From positions 62,001 through 126,000 of the forward strand of contig NZ_QOKZ01000009.1 in NCBI RefSeq assembly GCF_003697785.1: 64,000 bases of DNA, given 5' to 3'. The first letter of the stretch is position 1. Each line of letters opens with the position of its first letter. This document shows, in pieces, positions 51,502 to 60,308 of the stretch. The notes under the pieces were generated by a model. It was not told where the DNA came from and made no database searches. It worked only from the letters and a program-made list of their open reading frames with translations. Both the position numbers and the translations under genes were made by a program. Source of the stretch: Paracoccus alkanivorans (GTDB lineage Bacteria > Pseudomonadota > Alphaproteobacteria > Rhodobacterales > Rhodobacteraceae).

Positions 51502-52988
51502 GCGATTGCCGCCTTTCTGCGCCTGAGGATGGCGCGGATCAGCGGCAACAGCCAGAAGGCGACCGCCATGATGCCGAGCACCGCGGCGATCGGCCGTTCG
51601 AAAAAGGCCAGCAGGTTGCCATCGGCCTTGATCATCGAGGTGATGAAGTTCTTTTCGAGCATCGGCCCGAGGACAAGGCCGAGAATCGCCGGAGCGATGG
51701 GGATCTCGCATTCCTCCATGGCAAAGCCGATCACGCCGAAGGCGAGCATGACCCAGACCCCGAAGATCGAGTTGGTGATCGCGAAGGCGCCGATGATGCA
51801 GGATAGCATGATCACCGGCATCAGGATGTTCTGCGGCACCGATAGAAGCCGCGCGCCCAGCTTGATCGCCACCCAGCCCAGGGGCAGCATGATGAGGTTC
51901 GCCAGCAGAAAGACGATGAACAGCGCATAGATGAGCTGCGGCTGCATCAGGAATACCGTGGGGCCCGGATTCATGCCCTTGATATAGAGCACGCCGATCA
52001 CGATGGCGGTAATGGAATCGCCCGGGATGCCGAATACCAGCGCCGGAATCCACGCGCCCGAGACGGCGGCGTTGTTCGACGAGCCCGCCTCGACCAGCCC
52101 CTCGACATGGCCGGTGCCGAATTTCTGCGGTTCGCGGGAGAAGCGTTTGGAAATGGCATAGCTGATCCAGGCGGCGATATCTGCGCCCGCGCCGGGCAGG
52201 GCACCGATAATCGTTCCCAATGCGCTGCCGCGCAGCATCTGTTTCGGATAACGCCGGATATTCCGCCACTGGCGGGCAAAGATATGGCTGGTGTCGGGGC
52301 GCTCGGCCCTGACCGCCCGGGAGGGGTGGACGATGGCGCGAAAGACCTCGGCGGCGGCGAACAGGCCGATCATGGCGCAGATCAGCGGAATGCCCGCCAT
52401 CATGTCCACATTGCCGAAGGTAAAGCGCGGCTGGCCCGCCGGGTTGTCGAAACCGACGCAGGCCGCCGTGAGGCCGACCACCAACGACAGCATGCTTTTC
52501 AGCGACGATCCGGGCGAGACGAAGACGGCGCAGGACAGCCCCATCACCACCAGCCAGAAATATTCGAAGGACGAGAATTTCAGCGCCACCTCGGCCAGCG
52601 CGGGCGCGGCGACGATCAGCACGATGGTGCCCAGGGTGCCCCCGATGGCCGAGAATACAAGCAGGGCGCCAAGCGCATCTGCGGCGCGACCGCTCCGGGT
52701 CATGCGCCATGCATCCTCGGTATAGGCGGCGCTGGCCGGGGTGCCTGGAATGCGCAGCAGCGCGGCGGGCAGGTCGCCCGCGAAGATCGCCATGGCGGCG
52801 GCGGTGACGATGGCGGCGATGGCGGGGACCGGCTCCATGAAGAAGGTGATCGGAACCAGCAGCGCGGTTGCCATGGTCGCGGTCAGGCCGGGCATCGCCC
52901 CCAGGAACATCCCGAAAGCGCCCGAAGCGATCATGGTCAGGATCACCTGCGGCGTCAATACGAGGTCCAGAGCGTCCGAGATAACCAT
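51498..52988 (-). CDS. tctA: TTT transporter large permease, TctA family (second copy)
   Basis: The 496-residue membrane protein shows GAMPGLTATMATALLVPITF, DLPAALLRIPGTPASAAYTE and LPGAGADIAAWISYAISKRF with EAGSSNNAAVSGAWIPAL, the TctA landmarks. It differs clearly from the first copy (18230-19753), so it is a separate system, probably for tetronates given the downstream ltnD-otnK. ATG 52988 was chosen as the family start (MVISDALDLVL). Confidence 0.92.
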   Translation of the reverse strand: MVISDALDLVLTPQVILTMIASGAFGMFLGAMPGLTATMATALLVPITFFMEPVPAIAAIVTAAAMAIFAGDLPAALLRIPGTPASAAYTEDAWRMTRSGRAADALGALLVFSAIGGTLGTIVLIVAAPALAEVALKFSSFEYFWLVVMGLSCAVFVSPGSSLKSMLSLVVGLTAACVGFDNPAGQPRFTFGNVDMMAGIPLICAMIGLFAAAEVFRAIVHPSRAVRAERPDTSHIFARQWRNIRRYPKQMLRGSALGTIIGALPGAGADIAAWISYAISKRFSREPQKFGTGHVEGLVEAGSSNNAAVSGAWIPALVFGIPGDSITAIVIGVLYIKGMNPGPTVFLMQPQLIYALFIVFLLANLIMLPLGWVAIKLGARLLSVPQNILMPVIMLSCIIGAFAITNSIFGVWVMLAFGVIGFAMEECEIPIAPAILGLVLGPMLEKNFITSMIKADGNLLAFFERPIAAVLGIMAVAFWLLPLIRAILRRRKAAIA

Positions 52989-52989
52989 C

Positions 52990-53487
52990 CTATCCCCCAA
53001 GACCCGGCAGGGACATGCGCGGCAGCGGCACCAGCAGCAGATCGGCGAAGACATAACGCAGCACGAAGGCCGCAACGATACCGAGGATCACGCTGTAAAG
53101 CGGCTTGACCCCCATCAGCAGGGCGAGGCCGGCGACGGTGACGAAACCCGCGATGACGAACCCGGTCATCGGCGAGAACAGCGCATAGGCGATGACCAGC
53201 GCCAATCCTCCGGCCAGCCGCAACCATGCGTTGATGTTCCGCATCCAGTCCGCACCGCCATCGGCGGCGGGTGCGCTATCCGCTGCAGGTCGCGGCCGCA
53301 GGGCCTGGATCAGCATGGCGATGCCGACGCAGATCGAGAACACCGCGATCACGCGAGGCAGGGTGTCGGCGCCGTAATCCTGACCGGGGATCGCGCCAAG
53401 TCCGCGCGCGCCGAGGATCAGCGCCACCCCGATCAGGATCGAGATGACGCCCAGCCCGATTTCGCGGGTCCGATGAGGCTGGCTCAC
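52990..53487 (-). CDS. tctB: TTT transporter small permease, TctB family (second copy)
   Basis: The 165-residue protein has four membrane helices and the segment GQDYGADTLPRVIAVFSICV typical of TctB. It overlaps tctC2 by four bases and ends one base before tctA2. Confidence 0.87.
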   Translation of the reverse strand: MSQPHRTREIGLGVISILIGVALILGARGLGAIPGQDYGADTLPRVIAVFSICVGIAMLIQALRPRPAADSAPAADGGADWMRNINAWLRLAGGLALVIAYALFSPMTGFVIAGFVTVAGLALLMGVKPLYSVILGIVAAFVLRYVFADLLLVPLPRMSLPGLGG

Positions 53488-54518
53488 TTGGCCAGGCCCG
53501 CTTCTTTCATGACGGCGCCGAGATTCGCGTCATCGTCGGCGACCTGTGCCGTGGCCTCTTCGGGGCCAAGCCAGCGCAGGCCGAAGCCGCGTTCCTTCAT
53601 GAAATCCTGGTAGGTCGGGCTTTCATAGGCTGCCTTGACAGCCTCGGCCAGCTTCGCCCGCACATCATCGGGCAGGCCCTTGGGCACGACGATGGTGCGC
53701 CAGACCGACAGTTTCCAATCTGATTGCGTGGCCTCATTCAACGTGGGCACGTCGGGGAACAGTTCCTGGCGTTCGTCGGACATGCTGGCCAGCGGCAGGA
53801 CCTTGCTTGCCTCGATCAGCGCACGGCCTTCGGCAAGCGAGGAGGGCACCATGTGAACGCCGCCCGCGACCATGTCGGTCAGACCGGCCACCGAGCCCTC
53901 GCTCGGCACCCATGTAACGGCATCGACGGGGATGCCCTCGGACATCAGCCAGCCCAGCAGGTTCAGGTGCCAAATGCCTCCCTGACCCGTGCCCGAGGCC
54001 TTGAAGGTGCCCGGCTCGCTGGACTTGATCGCATCACGCAGGGCGGCGGCATCTTTCCATTCACTGTCGGCCGAAACCATCAGCCCGCCCGGATCGGCGT
54101 TCACCATGCCGAGGATATCGAAATCCTCATGGGTCAGCTCGGTGAGGCCCTGCCAATGCATCATGTCGATCTCGATGGTCATCACGCCCATCGTGTAGCC
54201 GTCGGGATTGGCCCTGGCGATGGCGGTATGGCCGACGACGCCCGAGCCGCCGGTGCGGTTCACGACATTGACTGGCTGGCCCAGATTTTCCTGGAGGATC
54301 TGCGCGAATATGCGCCCCACGGCATCGGTGCCGCCGCCCGCGCCCCACGGCACGATCATCTCGATCGGCCGCTCTGGAAACTCAGCCAGCGCCTTGCCAG
54401 CGCCCATCGGTCCCGGCAGCATCCCCATTGCAGTTGCCGCAACCATCGCGATACCGCTCAGCGCCGCACGGCGGCCGATACGGTTCTTCCCAATGGCTTT
54501 CACGATCTTTCCGGTCAT
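53484..54518 (-). CDS. tctC: TTT substrate-binding protein, TctC/Bug family (second copy)
   Basis: The 344-residue receptor has a long N-region with KNRIGRRAALSGIAMVAATA, which may be a twin-arginine signal, and cleavage near ALA-EFP. The mature protein starts with FPERPIEMIVPWGAGGGTDA, the Bug ligand loop, and has NRTGGSGVVGHTAIARANPD. It is first in the operon tctC2-B2-A2-ltnD-otnK and is divergent from the ABC transporter. Confidence 0.92.
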   Translation of the reverse strand: MTGKIVKAIGKNRIGRRAALSGIAMVAATAMGMLPGPMGAGKALAEFPERPIEMIVPWGAGGGTDAVGRIFAQILQENLGQPVNVVNRTGGSGVVGHTAIARANPDGYTMGVMTIEIDMMHWQGLTELTHEDFDILGMVNADPGGLMVSADSEWKDAAALRDAIKSSEPGTFKASGTGQGGIWHLNLLGWLMSEGIPVDAVTWVPSEGSVAGLTDMVAGGVHMVPSSLAEGRALIEASKVLPLASMSDERQELFPDVPTLNEATQSDWKLSVWRTIVVPKGLPDDVRAKLAEAVKAAYESPTYQDFMKERGFGLRWLGPEEATAQVADDDANLGAVMKEAGLAK

Positions 54519-54565
54519 CGATGCACTCCCCCCTGTTTCGCATCTCTTTGCGGGCAGTCTTGGTT

Positions 54566-54581
54566 ACAATGTATACGTTGT
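54566..54581. promoter_or_regulatory. GntR-type operator-like dyad in the divergent region
   Basis: ACAATGTATACGTTGT is palindromic at 14 of 16 positions, centred on GTATAC. It lies about 48 bases from tctC2 on minus and about 115 from the ABC ATPase gene on plus. It resembles operators of GntR (FadR-type) regulators. No regulator gene is adjacent. Confidence 0.55.
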
Positions 54582-54694
54582 CAAATGGAACCTGAGCATC
54601 GCCGCTTCTTTGCCAATGCACGAGAAACTGCTTGCGCGGTCCGAGGATTGCCGCATAGCATCCCTCAATGGATACCTGTCGGAGGGGGACGGCA

Positions 54695-55753
54695 ATGGCA
54701 TCGGTCACGATCGAGAACGTAAGAAAATCCTATGGCTCGGTCGAGATATTGCATGGCATCAACATTTCGATAGACGAAGGAGGATTCGTCGTTCTGGTCG
54801 GTCCCTCGGGCTGCGGAAAATCGACCTTGCTGCGGATGCTCGCGGGGCTCGAACATATCACGTCGGGGCAAATCCGCATCGGGAATCGCGTCGTCAACGA
54901 CCTTGCGCCCAAGGAACGCGATATCGCGATGGTCTTTCAGAACTACGCGCTTTACCCGCATCTGACCGTGGCCGAGAACATGGGCTTTTCGCTCAAGCTC
55001 GCCGGCGTCTCGCGCGCCGAGATCGCCGAGAAGGTGCGTCCCGCGGCTGAGATCCTGGGACTTGCGCATCTGCTGGAGCGTTATCCGCGAATGCTGTCGG
55101 GCGGTCAGCGCCAGCGTGTCGCCATGGGCCGCGCCATCGTCCGCGATCCGCAGGTCTTTCTGTTCGATGAGCCGCTGTCGAACCTCGATGCCAAGCTGCG
55201 CGTGACCATGCGCACCGAGATCAAGAACCTGCATCAGCGCCTGAAGACCACGACCGTCTATGTCACCCATGACCAGATCGAGGCGATGACCATGGCCGAC
55301 AAGATCGTCGTCATGCATGACGGCATAGTCGAGCAGGTCGGCACGCCGCTGGAGCTTTATGACCGGCCGGACAACCTGTTCGTGGCGGGTTTCATCGGCT
55401 CGCCCGCGATGAACATGATTGCCGGCACCCTGACCGGGGATGGCCGGTTCGAGGCGAAGGACGGCACGATGCTGCCGGTTGGCGATACCGGCAGCGCCAG
55501 GCCGGGACAGCCGCTGGTCTATGGCCTGCGTCCTGAGCTGATGAGCCCCGGCGGAGATATCCCGCTTACCGTCGACGTGATCGAGCCCACCGGCGCCGAG
55601 ACCCATGTCGTGGGCCGGCTTGGCGGGGCCGAGATCACTGGCGTTTTTCGCGAGCGCGTGGCCGTCGAACCCGGAAGCGCAATGCAGATCGGCGTTACGC
55701 CCGCGGGCGTTCATCTGTTCGACGAGGCCAGCGGCCAGCGCGTTTCGGGATGA
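54695..55753 (+). CDS. Sugar-type ABC transporter ATPase (UgpC/MalK family)
   Basis: The 352-residue ATPase has Walker [19 protein letters not shown], signature [17 protein letters not shown], Walker [15 protein letters not shown] and a C-terminal TOBE-type domain (about 240-350), as in MalK/UgpC proteins. ATG 54695 follows GGAGGGGG. It begins the operon ATPase-binding protein-permease-permease. The substrate is unknown, perhaps a sugar or sugar acid given the divergent tetronate operon. Confidence 0.9.
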   Translation: MASVTIENVRKSYGSVEILHGINISIDEGGFVVLVGPSGCGKSTLLRMLAGLEHITSGQIRIGNRVVNDLAPKERDIAMVFQNYALYPHLTVAENMGFSLKLAGVSRAEIAEKVRPAAEILGLAHLLERYPRMLSGGQRQRVAMGRAIVRDPQVFLFDEPLSNLDAKLRVTMRTEIKNLHQRLKTTTVYVTHDQIEAMTMADKIVVMHDGIVEQVGTPLELYDRPDNLFVAGFIGSPAMNMIAGTLTGDGRFEAKDGTMLPVGDTGSARPGQPLVYGLRPELMSPGGDIPLTVDVIEPTGAETHVVGRLGGAEITGVFRERVAVEPGSAMQIGVTPAGVHLFDEASGQRVSG

Positions 55754-55849
55754 AACACCAGGCATCGCCCTGCCGCGGCGGAGGAATGCGGCGGGGCGTC
55801 ATCATCGGGCGACGCAGATCGTCCGCTGCACCAAGGGAGGAAAAGAACC

Positions 55850-57163
55850 ATGACCATTGACCGTAGGAAACTGTTGCAGGGCACGGCCGCGATGGCCGCT
55901 GCGGGGGCGCTTGTCGGCCCGTTCCGTCCCGGCCGCGCCCTGGCGCAGGCCGCGCCTTCATTCACCCCGGAAGAGGGGGCATCCTTGCGCCTTCTGCGTT
56001 GGGTGCCCTTCGTCGAGGGTGAGGAGGAGGCCTGGAACGCTAACACCAGGGCCTTTACCGAGGCGACCGGCGTCGAAGTCACGATCGACCAGGAAAGCTG
56101 GGAGGATGTCCGTCCCAAGGCTGCCGTCGCCGCGAATGTGGGCTCGGGTCCCGATATGGTGATGAGCTGGTTCGACGATCCGTTCCAGTATCCCGACCGG
56201 CTTGTCGATGTGACGGATCTCTGCACCGCTCTGGGCGAGGCGCATGGCGGCTGGTATGACGGGCTTGCCGCTTACGGTTCGCAGGACGGGAAATGGATCT
56301 CCGTGCCGCTTTGCGCGATCGGCAATGCCATCTGCTACCGCGACAGCCACATCAAGGCCGCGGGCTTCGAGGAATTCCCGTCTGACACCGAGGGGTTCCT
56401 GAAACTGTGCCTGGCGCTCAAGGAAAAGGGCACTCCGGCCGGTTTCCCGCATGGCAAGGCGGTGGGCGACGGCAACAACTATGCCCACTGGCTGCTGTGG
56501 TCGCATGGCGGCATGACCGTGGACGAGGCGGGGCAGGTCGTCATCAACAGCCCCGAGACGCTTGCCGCCATCGAATATGCCAGGCAGCTTTACGAGACCT
56601 TCATCCCCGGCACGGAAAGCTGGCTCGACATCAACAACAACCGCGCCTTCCTTGCAGGTGAGATTTCACTGACCGCCAATGGCGTGTCGCTTTACTACGC
56701 GGCGATCAACGACCCGGCGATGAAGGAACTGGCCGAGGATATCCGCACGACCAACCTGCCTATCGGCCCGGTCGGCGAGTCGGTGGAACTACACCAGACC
56801 TCGACATTGTCGATCTTCAACCATTGCAAGTTCCCGAATGCGGCCAAGGCCTATATCGAGTTCATGTATCGTTCGGAAAACATGAACAAGTGGATCGAGG
56901 CCGCCAGCGCCTATTGCTGCCAGGCGCTGAAGGAATTCGCCGACAATCCGGTCTGGACCTCGAACCCGGTCCACGCGCCCTATGCCAGGGCTTCGGAATC
57001 GCTGCGTGTGAACGGCTATGCCGGCCCGCTGGGTCCGGCATCGGCGGGGGCGATGGCCGATTACGTGCTGGTCGACATGTTCGCCGAGGCGGTCACCGGT
57101 CAGCGCAGTCCCGAGGACGCCATCGCCAATGCCGAGCGGCGCCTGCAGCGTTACTACCGCTGA
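55850..57163 (+). CDS. ABC transporter extracellular solute-binding protein (family 1)
   Basis: The 437-residue protein has a twin-arginine signal (DRRKLLQGTAAMAAAGALVG, cleavage near ALA-QAA). The mature fold matches sugar-binding proteins, with PDMVMSWFDDPFQYPDRLVD and FLAGEISLTANGVSLYYAAI. It is the receptor of this ABC system, encoded 96 bases after the ATPase. Ligand is unknown. Confidence 0.88.
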   Translation: MTIDRRKLLQGTAAMAAAGALVGPFRPGRALAQAAPSFTPEEGASLRLLRWVPFVEGEEEAWNANTRAFTEATGVEVTIDQESWEDVRPKAAVAANVGSGPDMVMSWFDDPFQYPDRLVDVTDLCTALGEAHGGWYDGLAAYGSQDGKWISVPLCAIGNAICYRDSHIKAAGFEEFPSDTEGFLKLCLALKEKGTPAGFPHGKAVGDGNNYAHWLLWSHGGMTVDEAGQVVINSPETLAAIEYARQLYETFIPGTESWLDINNNRAFLAGEISLTANGVSLYYAAINDPAMKELAEDIRTTNLPIGPVGESVELHQTSTLSIFNHCKFPNAAKAYIEFMYRSENMNKWIEAASAYCCQALKEFADNPVWTSNPVHAPYARASESLRVNGYAGPLGPASAGAMADYVLVDMFAEAVTGQRSPEDAIANAERRLQRYYR

Positions 57164-57241
57164 TCCGCTCAGGTCCGGATGGCGCATTCCACCGCCGTCC
57201 GGACCGTCCTTGTCTGACACCGCCCACGGAAAGGACGCGAT

Positions 57242-58201
57242 ATGCCCGAGCCCGATCTTGCCGAGAACCCGCGCATGCAGGATGATCCGCCGCCCCGCAA
57301 AGGGGGCTGGGCGCGGCTGTCGGAAAGCCGGAACGGTCTGGGCTTTCTGTTCATGCTGCCGGCAGTGGCGTTCCTGCTGTTCTTCCTGACCTATCCACTG
57401 GGTCTGGGCGTCTGGCTGGGCTTTACCGACACGCGGATCGGGCGTTCCGGGATTTTCATCGGGCTGGAGAACTATATCTGGCTTTTCGACGACCCGGTCT
57501 TCTGGCTCTCGGTTTTCAATACGATGATCTATACGCTGGTGGCCTCGGTCGCGAAATTCGGCCTGGGACTGTGGCTGGCACTGATCCTGAACCGTCACCT
57601 GCCGTTCAAGAATTTCTTCCGCGCCATCATCCTGCTGCCCTGGGTGGTGCCGACCGTCCTGTCGGCCATGGCCTTCTGGTGGATCTTCGATTCGCAGTTT
57701 TCGATCATCTCGTGGTCGCTGATGCAGCTGGGCCTGATAGACCGGCCGATCAACTTCCTGGGCGAGCCGTGGAATGCGCGCTGGTCGGTGATCGCCGCGA
57801 ATGTCTGGCGCGGGATTCCCTTTGTGGCGATCTCGCTGCTGGCGGGGTTGCAAACCATCCCGCAATCGCTCAACGAGGCGGCGGCCATCGACGGCGCGAC
57901 GCCATGGCAGCGCTTCACCAAGGTAACTTTGCCGCTGCTGACGCCGATCATCGCGGTGGTGATGACCTTCTCGGTCCTGTTCACCTTCACCGACTTCCAG
58001 TTGATCTACGTCTTGACCCGCGGCGGTCCGGTGAACGCCACACATCTGATGGCCACGCTGTCATTCCAGCGCGCCATTCCCGGCGGCCAGCTGGGCGAGG
58101 GCGCCGCAATCGCGGTTGCCATGATCCCCTTCCTGCTGGCTGCGATCCTGTTCAGCTTCTTCGGCCTTCAGCGCCGGAAATGGCAACAGGGTCGGGATTG
58201 A
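57242..58201 (+). CDS. Sugar-type ABC transporter permease 1
   Basis: The 319-residue protein has six membrane helices and the EAA motif EAAAIDGATPWQRFTKVTLP, as in MalF/UgpA permeases. It precedes the second permease by 13 bases. Confidence 0.9.
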   Translation: MPEPDLAENPRMQDDPPPRKGGWARLSESRNGLGFLFMLPAVAFLLFFLTYPLGLGVWLGFTDTRIGRSGIFIGLENYIWLFDDPVFWLSVFNTMIYTLVASVAKFGLGLWLALILNRHLPFKNFFRAIILLPWVVPTVLSAMAFWWIFDSQFSIISWSLMQLGLIDRPINFLGEPWNARWSVIAANVWRGIPFVAISLLAGLQTIPQSLNEAAAIDGATPWQRFTKVTLPLLTPIIAVVMTFSVLFTFTDFQLIYVLTRGGPVNATHLMATLSFQRAIPGGQLGEGAAIAVAMIPFLLAAILFSFFGLQRRKWQQGRD

Positions 58202-58214
58202 GAGGACGCGCATC

Positions 58215-59093
58215 ATGGCCGACAAGACCGAAGATCACTCCGCCCCGCTCGAACAGTTCGAGACGCTGCCGCGCCGCATCCTGGTGGTCTACCTGCCGCT
58301 TGCCGTGTTTGTCTTTGTGCTGCTGTTCCCGTTCTACTGGATGACGATCACGGCGGTTAAGCCGGATTCGCAACTGACCGATTACCAGAACCACAGCCCG
58401 TTCTGGGTCGTCGGCCCGACGCTGGACCACATGCGTTTTCTGCTGTTCGAGACCTCTTATCCCGCATGGATGTGGAACACGATGATCGTTTCGGTCGCCT
58501 CGACGGTGATTGCGCTGTTCACCTCGGTGCTGGCGGCCTACGCGATCGAGCGGCTGCGTTTCACGGGCGCGCGGATCACCGGCCTTCTGATCTTCCTGGC
58601 CTATCTTGTGCCGCCCTCGATCCTGTTCATCCCGCTGGCCTATATCGTCTTTCAGGTCGGCATCTTCGATTCACGGCTGGCGCTGATCCTGACCTATCCG
58701 ACCTTCCTGATTCCGTTCTGCACCTGGCTGCTGATGGGTTACTTCCGCTCGATTCCTTATGAACTGGAGGAATCCGCGCTGGTAGACGGCGCGAGCCGCT
58801 GGCAGATCCTGACCAAGGTGGTGCTGCCGCTGGCGGTGCCGGGCCTGATCTCGGCGGGGATATTCGCCTTCACGCTGAGCTGGAACGAGTTCATCTATGC
58901 GCTGACATTCATTTCCAGCTCCGAGAACAAGACAGTTCCGGTGGGCGTGCTGACCGAACTGGTGCGTGGCGATATCTATGAATGGGGCGCGTTGATGTCG
59001 GGGGCACTGCTGGGATCGCTGCCCGTGGTGATCCTCTATTCCTTCTTCGTGGACTATTACGTGTCGTCCATGACCGGCGCGGTCAAGGAATAG
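58215..59093 (+). CDS. Sugar-type ABC transporter permease 2
   Basis: The 292-residue MalG/UgpE-type permease has six membrane helices and the loop EESALVDGASRWQILTKVVL. It is the last gene of the ABC operon, followed by a strong hairpin. Confidence 0.9.
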   Translation: MADKTEDHSAPLEQFETLPRRILVVYLPLAVFVFVLLFPFYWMTITAVKPDSQLTDYQNHSPFWVVGPTLDHMRFLLFETSYPAWMWNTMIVSVASTVIALFTSVLAAYAIERLRFTGARITGLLIFLAYLVPPSILFIPLAYIVFQVGIFDSRLALILTYPTFLIPFCTWLLMGYFRSIPYELEESALVDGASRWQILTKVVLPLAVPGLISAGIFAFTLSWNEFIYALTFISSSENKTVPVGVLTELVRGDIYEWGALMSGALLGSLPVVILYSFFVDYYVSSMTGAVKE

Positions 59094-59104
59094 GATTTCA
59101 TCGC

Positions 59105-59137
59105 AAGGGCGGGTCCGGTCGATCCGGAACCGCCCTT
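59105..59137. terminator. Hairpin terminator between converging ABC operon and Fe-binding gene
   Basis: AAGGGCGG (59105-59112) pairs with CCGCCCTT (59130-59137), and inner TCCGG (59114-59118) with CCGGA (59124-59128). The stem is very stable; a T run is lacking except GACAGTTTC after it. Confidence 0.68.
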
Positions 59138-59144
59138 GACAGTT

Positions 59145-60143
59145 TCAACCGTCGAAATTGACTTCCTCGATCAGCGTCAGCGCCTCGGGACGCAGTTTGG
59201 AGATCTCGCTCAACGGAGTGCTGTCGGGTGTGAACTCACCCCAGCCTTGAACCACTTCCGAGCGCTCGACATGATCCGAGACGGGGAATTCGTAGTTTAT
59301 CTCGGCATAGATTTTCTGTGCCTCGTCGCTGACCAGAAACTCCATGAATTTCAGGGCAGCCTCCTTGTTCGGCGCGGCTGGAGTCATCGCCACGCCGGAA
59401 ATGTTCACATGTGTGCCGCCATTCTCGAATGTCGGAAAGACGATACGGACTGAATCGGCCCATGCCTTCTGCTCTTCGTCTTCCAGCATCTTGCCCATGT
59501 AATAGGTGTTGCCCAGGCTGATGTCGCATTCCCCGGCCCAGATCGACTTGACCTGATCGCGGTCACCGCCTTCGGGCTTTTTCGCCAGGTTCGCCTTGAC
59601 GCCTTCAAGCCACGCCTTGGTTTCCTCGGGGCCGTGATACGCCAGGTAGGCAGCAGTCAACGCGACATTGTAATTATGGGTGAAGGGGCGGGTGCAGATG
59701 CGGCCCTTCCATTTCGGATCGGCCAGATCCTCATAGGTTGTCACCTCGCCATCCGCCACGCGCTCCTTGCTGGCATAGATGATACGCGCGCGCGTGGTCA
59801 GGCCGAACCAATGGCGATCGACATCGCGCAGCGCTTCTGGAACGACATTCAGTGCCTCGCTCTCGACAGCCTGGGTTACGCCGGCATCCTTCACCTCGCC
59901 CAAGCGCGCAACATCGACAGTCATGATCAGATCCGCCGGAGAGCGCTCGCCCTCGGCCTTCAGCCGTTCGGCCATGCCCTTTTCGACATAAGCCGCGTTG
60001 ACGGTGATTCCGGTCGCTTCGGTAAAGGCATCCGTCAGCGGTTTCAGCAATTCGGGTTGGCGGTTGGAATAAACATTCACTTCCTCCGCCAGTGCGGGCA
60101 GAGCGGAGGCGCCCATCAGGGAAGCGAGAAGCAGGGAACGCAT
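59145..60143 (-). CDS. Fe(III) ABC transporter substrate-binding protein (FbpA/FutA family)
   Basis: The 332-residue protein has a signal peptide (MRSLLLASLMGASALPALAE) and the family start VNVYSNRQPELLKPLTDAFT. The Tyr pair in LGNTYYMGKM matches the ferric-iron ligands of FbpA, and RPFTHNYNVALTAAYL is typical. No permease or ATPase genes follow. Iron regulation is likely, but no clear iron box was found upstream. Confidence 0.9.
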   Translation of the reverse strand: MRSLLLASLMGASALPALAEEVNVYSNRQPELLKPLTDAFTEATGITVNAAYVEKGMAERLKAEGERSPADLIMTVDVARLGEVKDAGVTQAVESEALNVVPEALRDVDRHWFGLTTRARIIYASKERVADGEVTTYEDLADPKWKGRICTRPFTHNYNVALTAAYLAYHGPEETKAWLEGVKANLAKKPEGGDRDQVKSIWAGECDISLGNTYYMGKMLEDEEQKAWADSVRIVFPTFENGGTHVNISGVAMTPAAPNKEAALKFMEFLVSDEAQKIYAEINYEFPVSDHVERSEVVQGWGEFTPDSTPLSEISKLRPEALTLIEEVNFDG

Positions 60144-60308
60144 CGTTGACTCCTTTGGTCAGGTTTCTGCTCGTTTCTCACATCACAGGCATCGCTGCGT
60201 CAATAGCCTGAAATTATTATGCAGAATGTGCAAAACTGAAGGGGCCGCAAAGCTGCACCCATATCGCGGCGCATTGACCGCGAGCCCGGCCCGCTATAGG
60301 GCGCGGCC

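Noticed and set aside
51502-52710. Upstream extension of the ltnD frame to a 706-codon gene
   Set aside because: The extension is antisense-free but out of frame with the real tctA2 gene it covers; the Rossmann start MSISAGVIGLGSMG fixes the true beginning at 51501.
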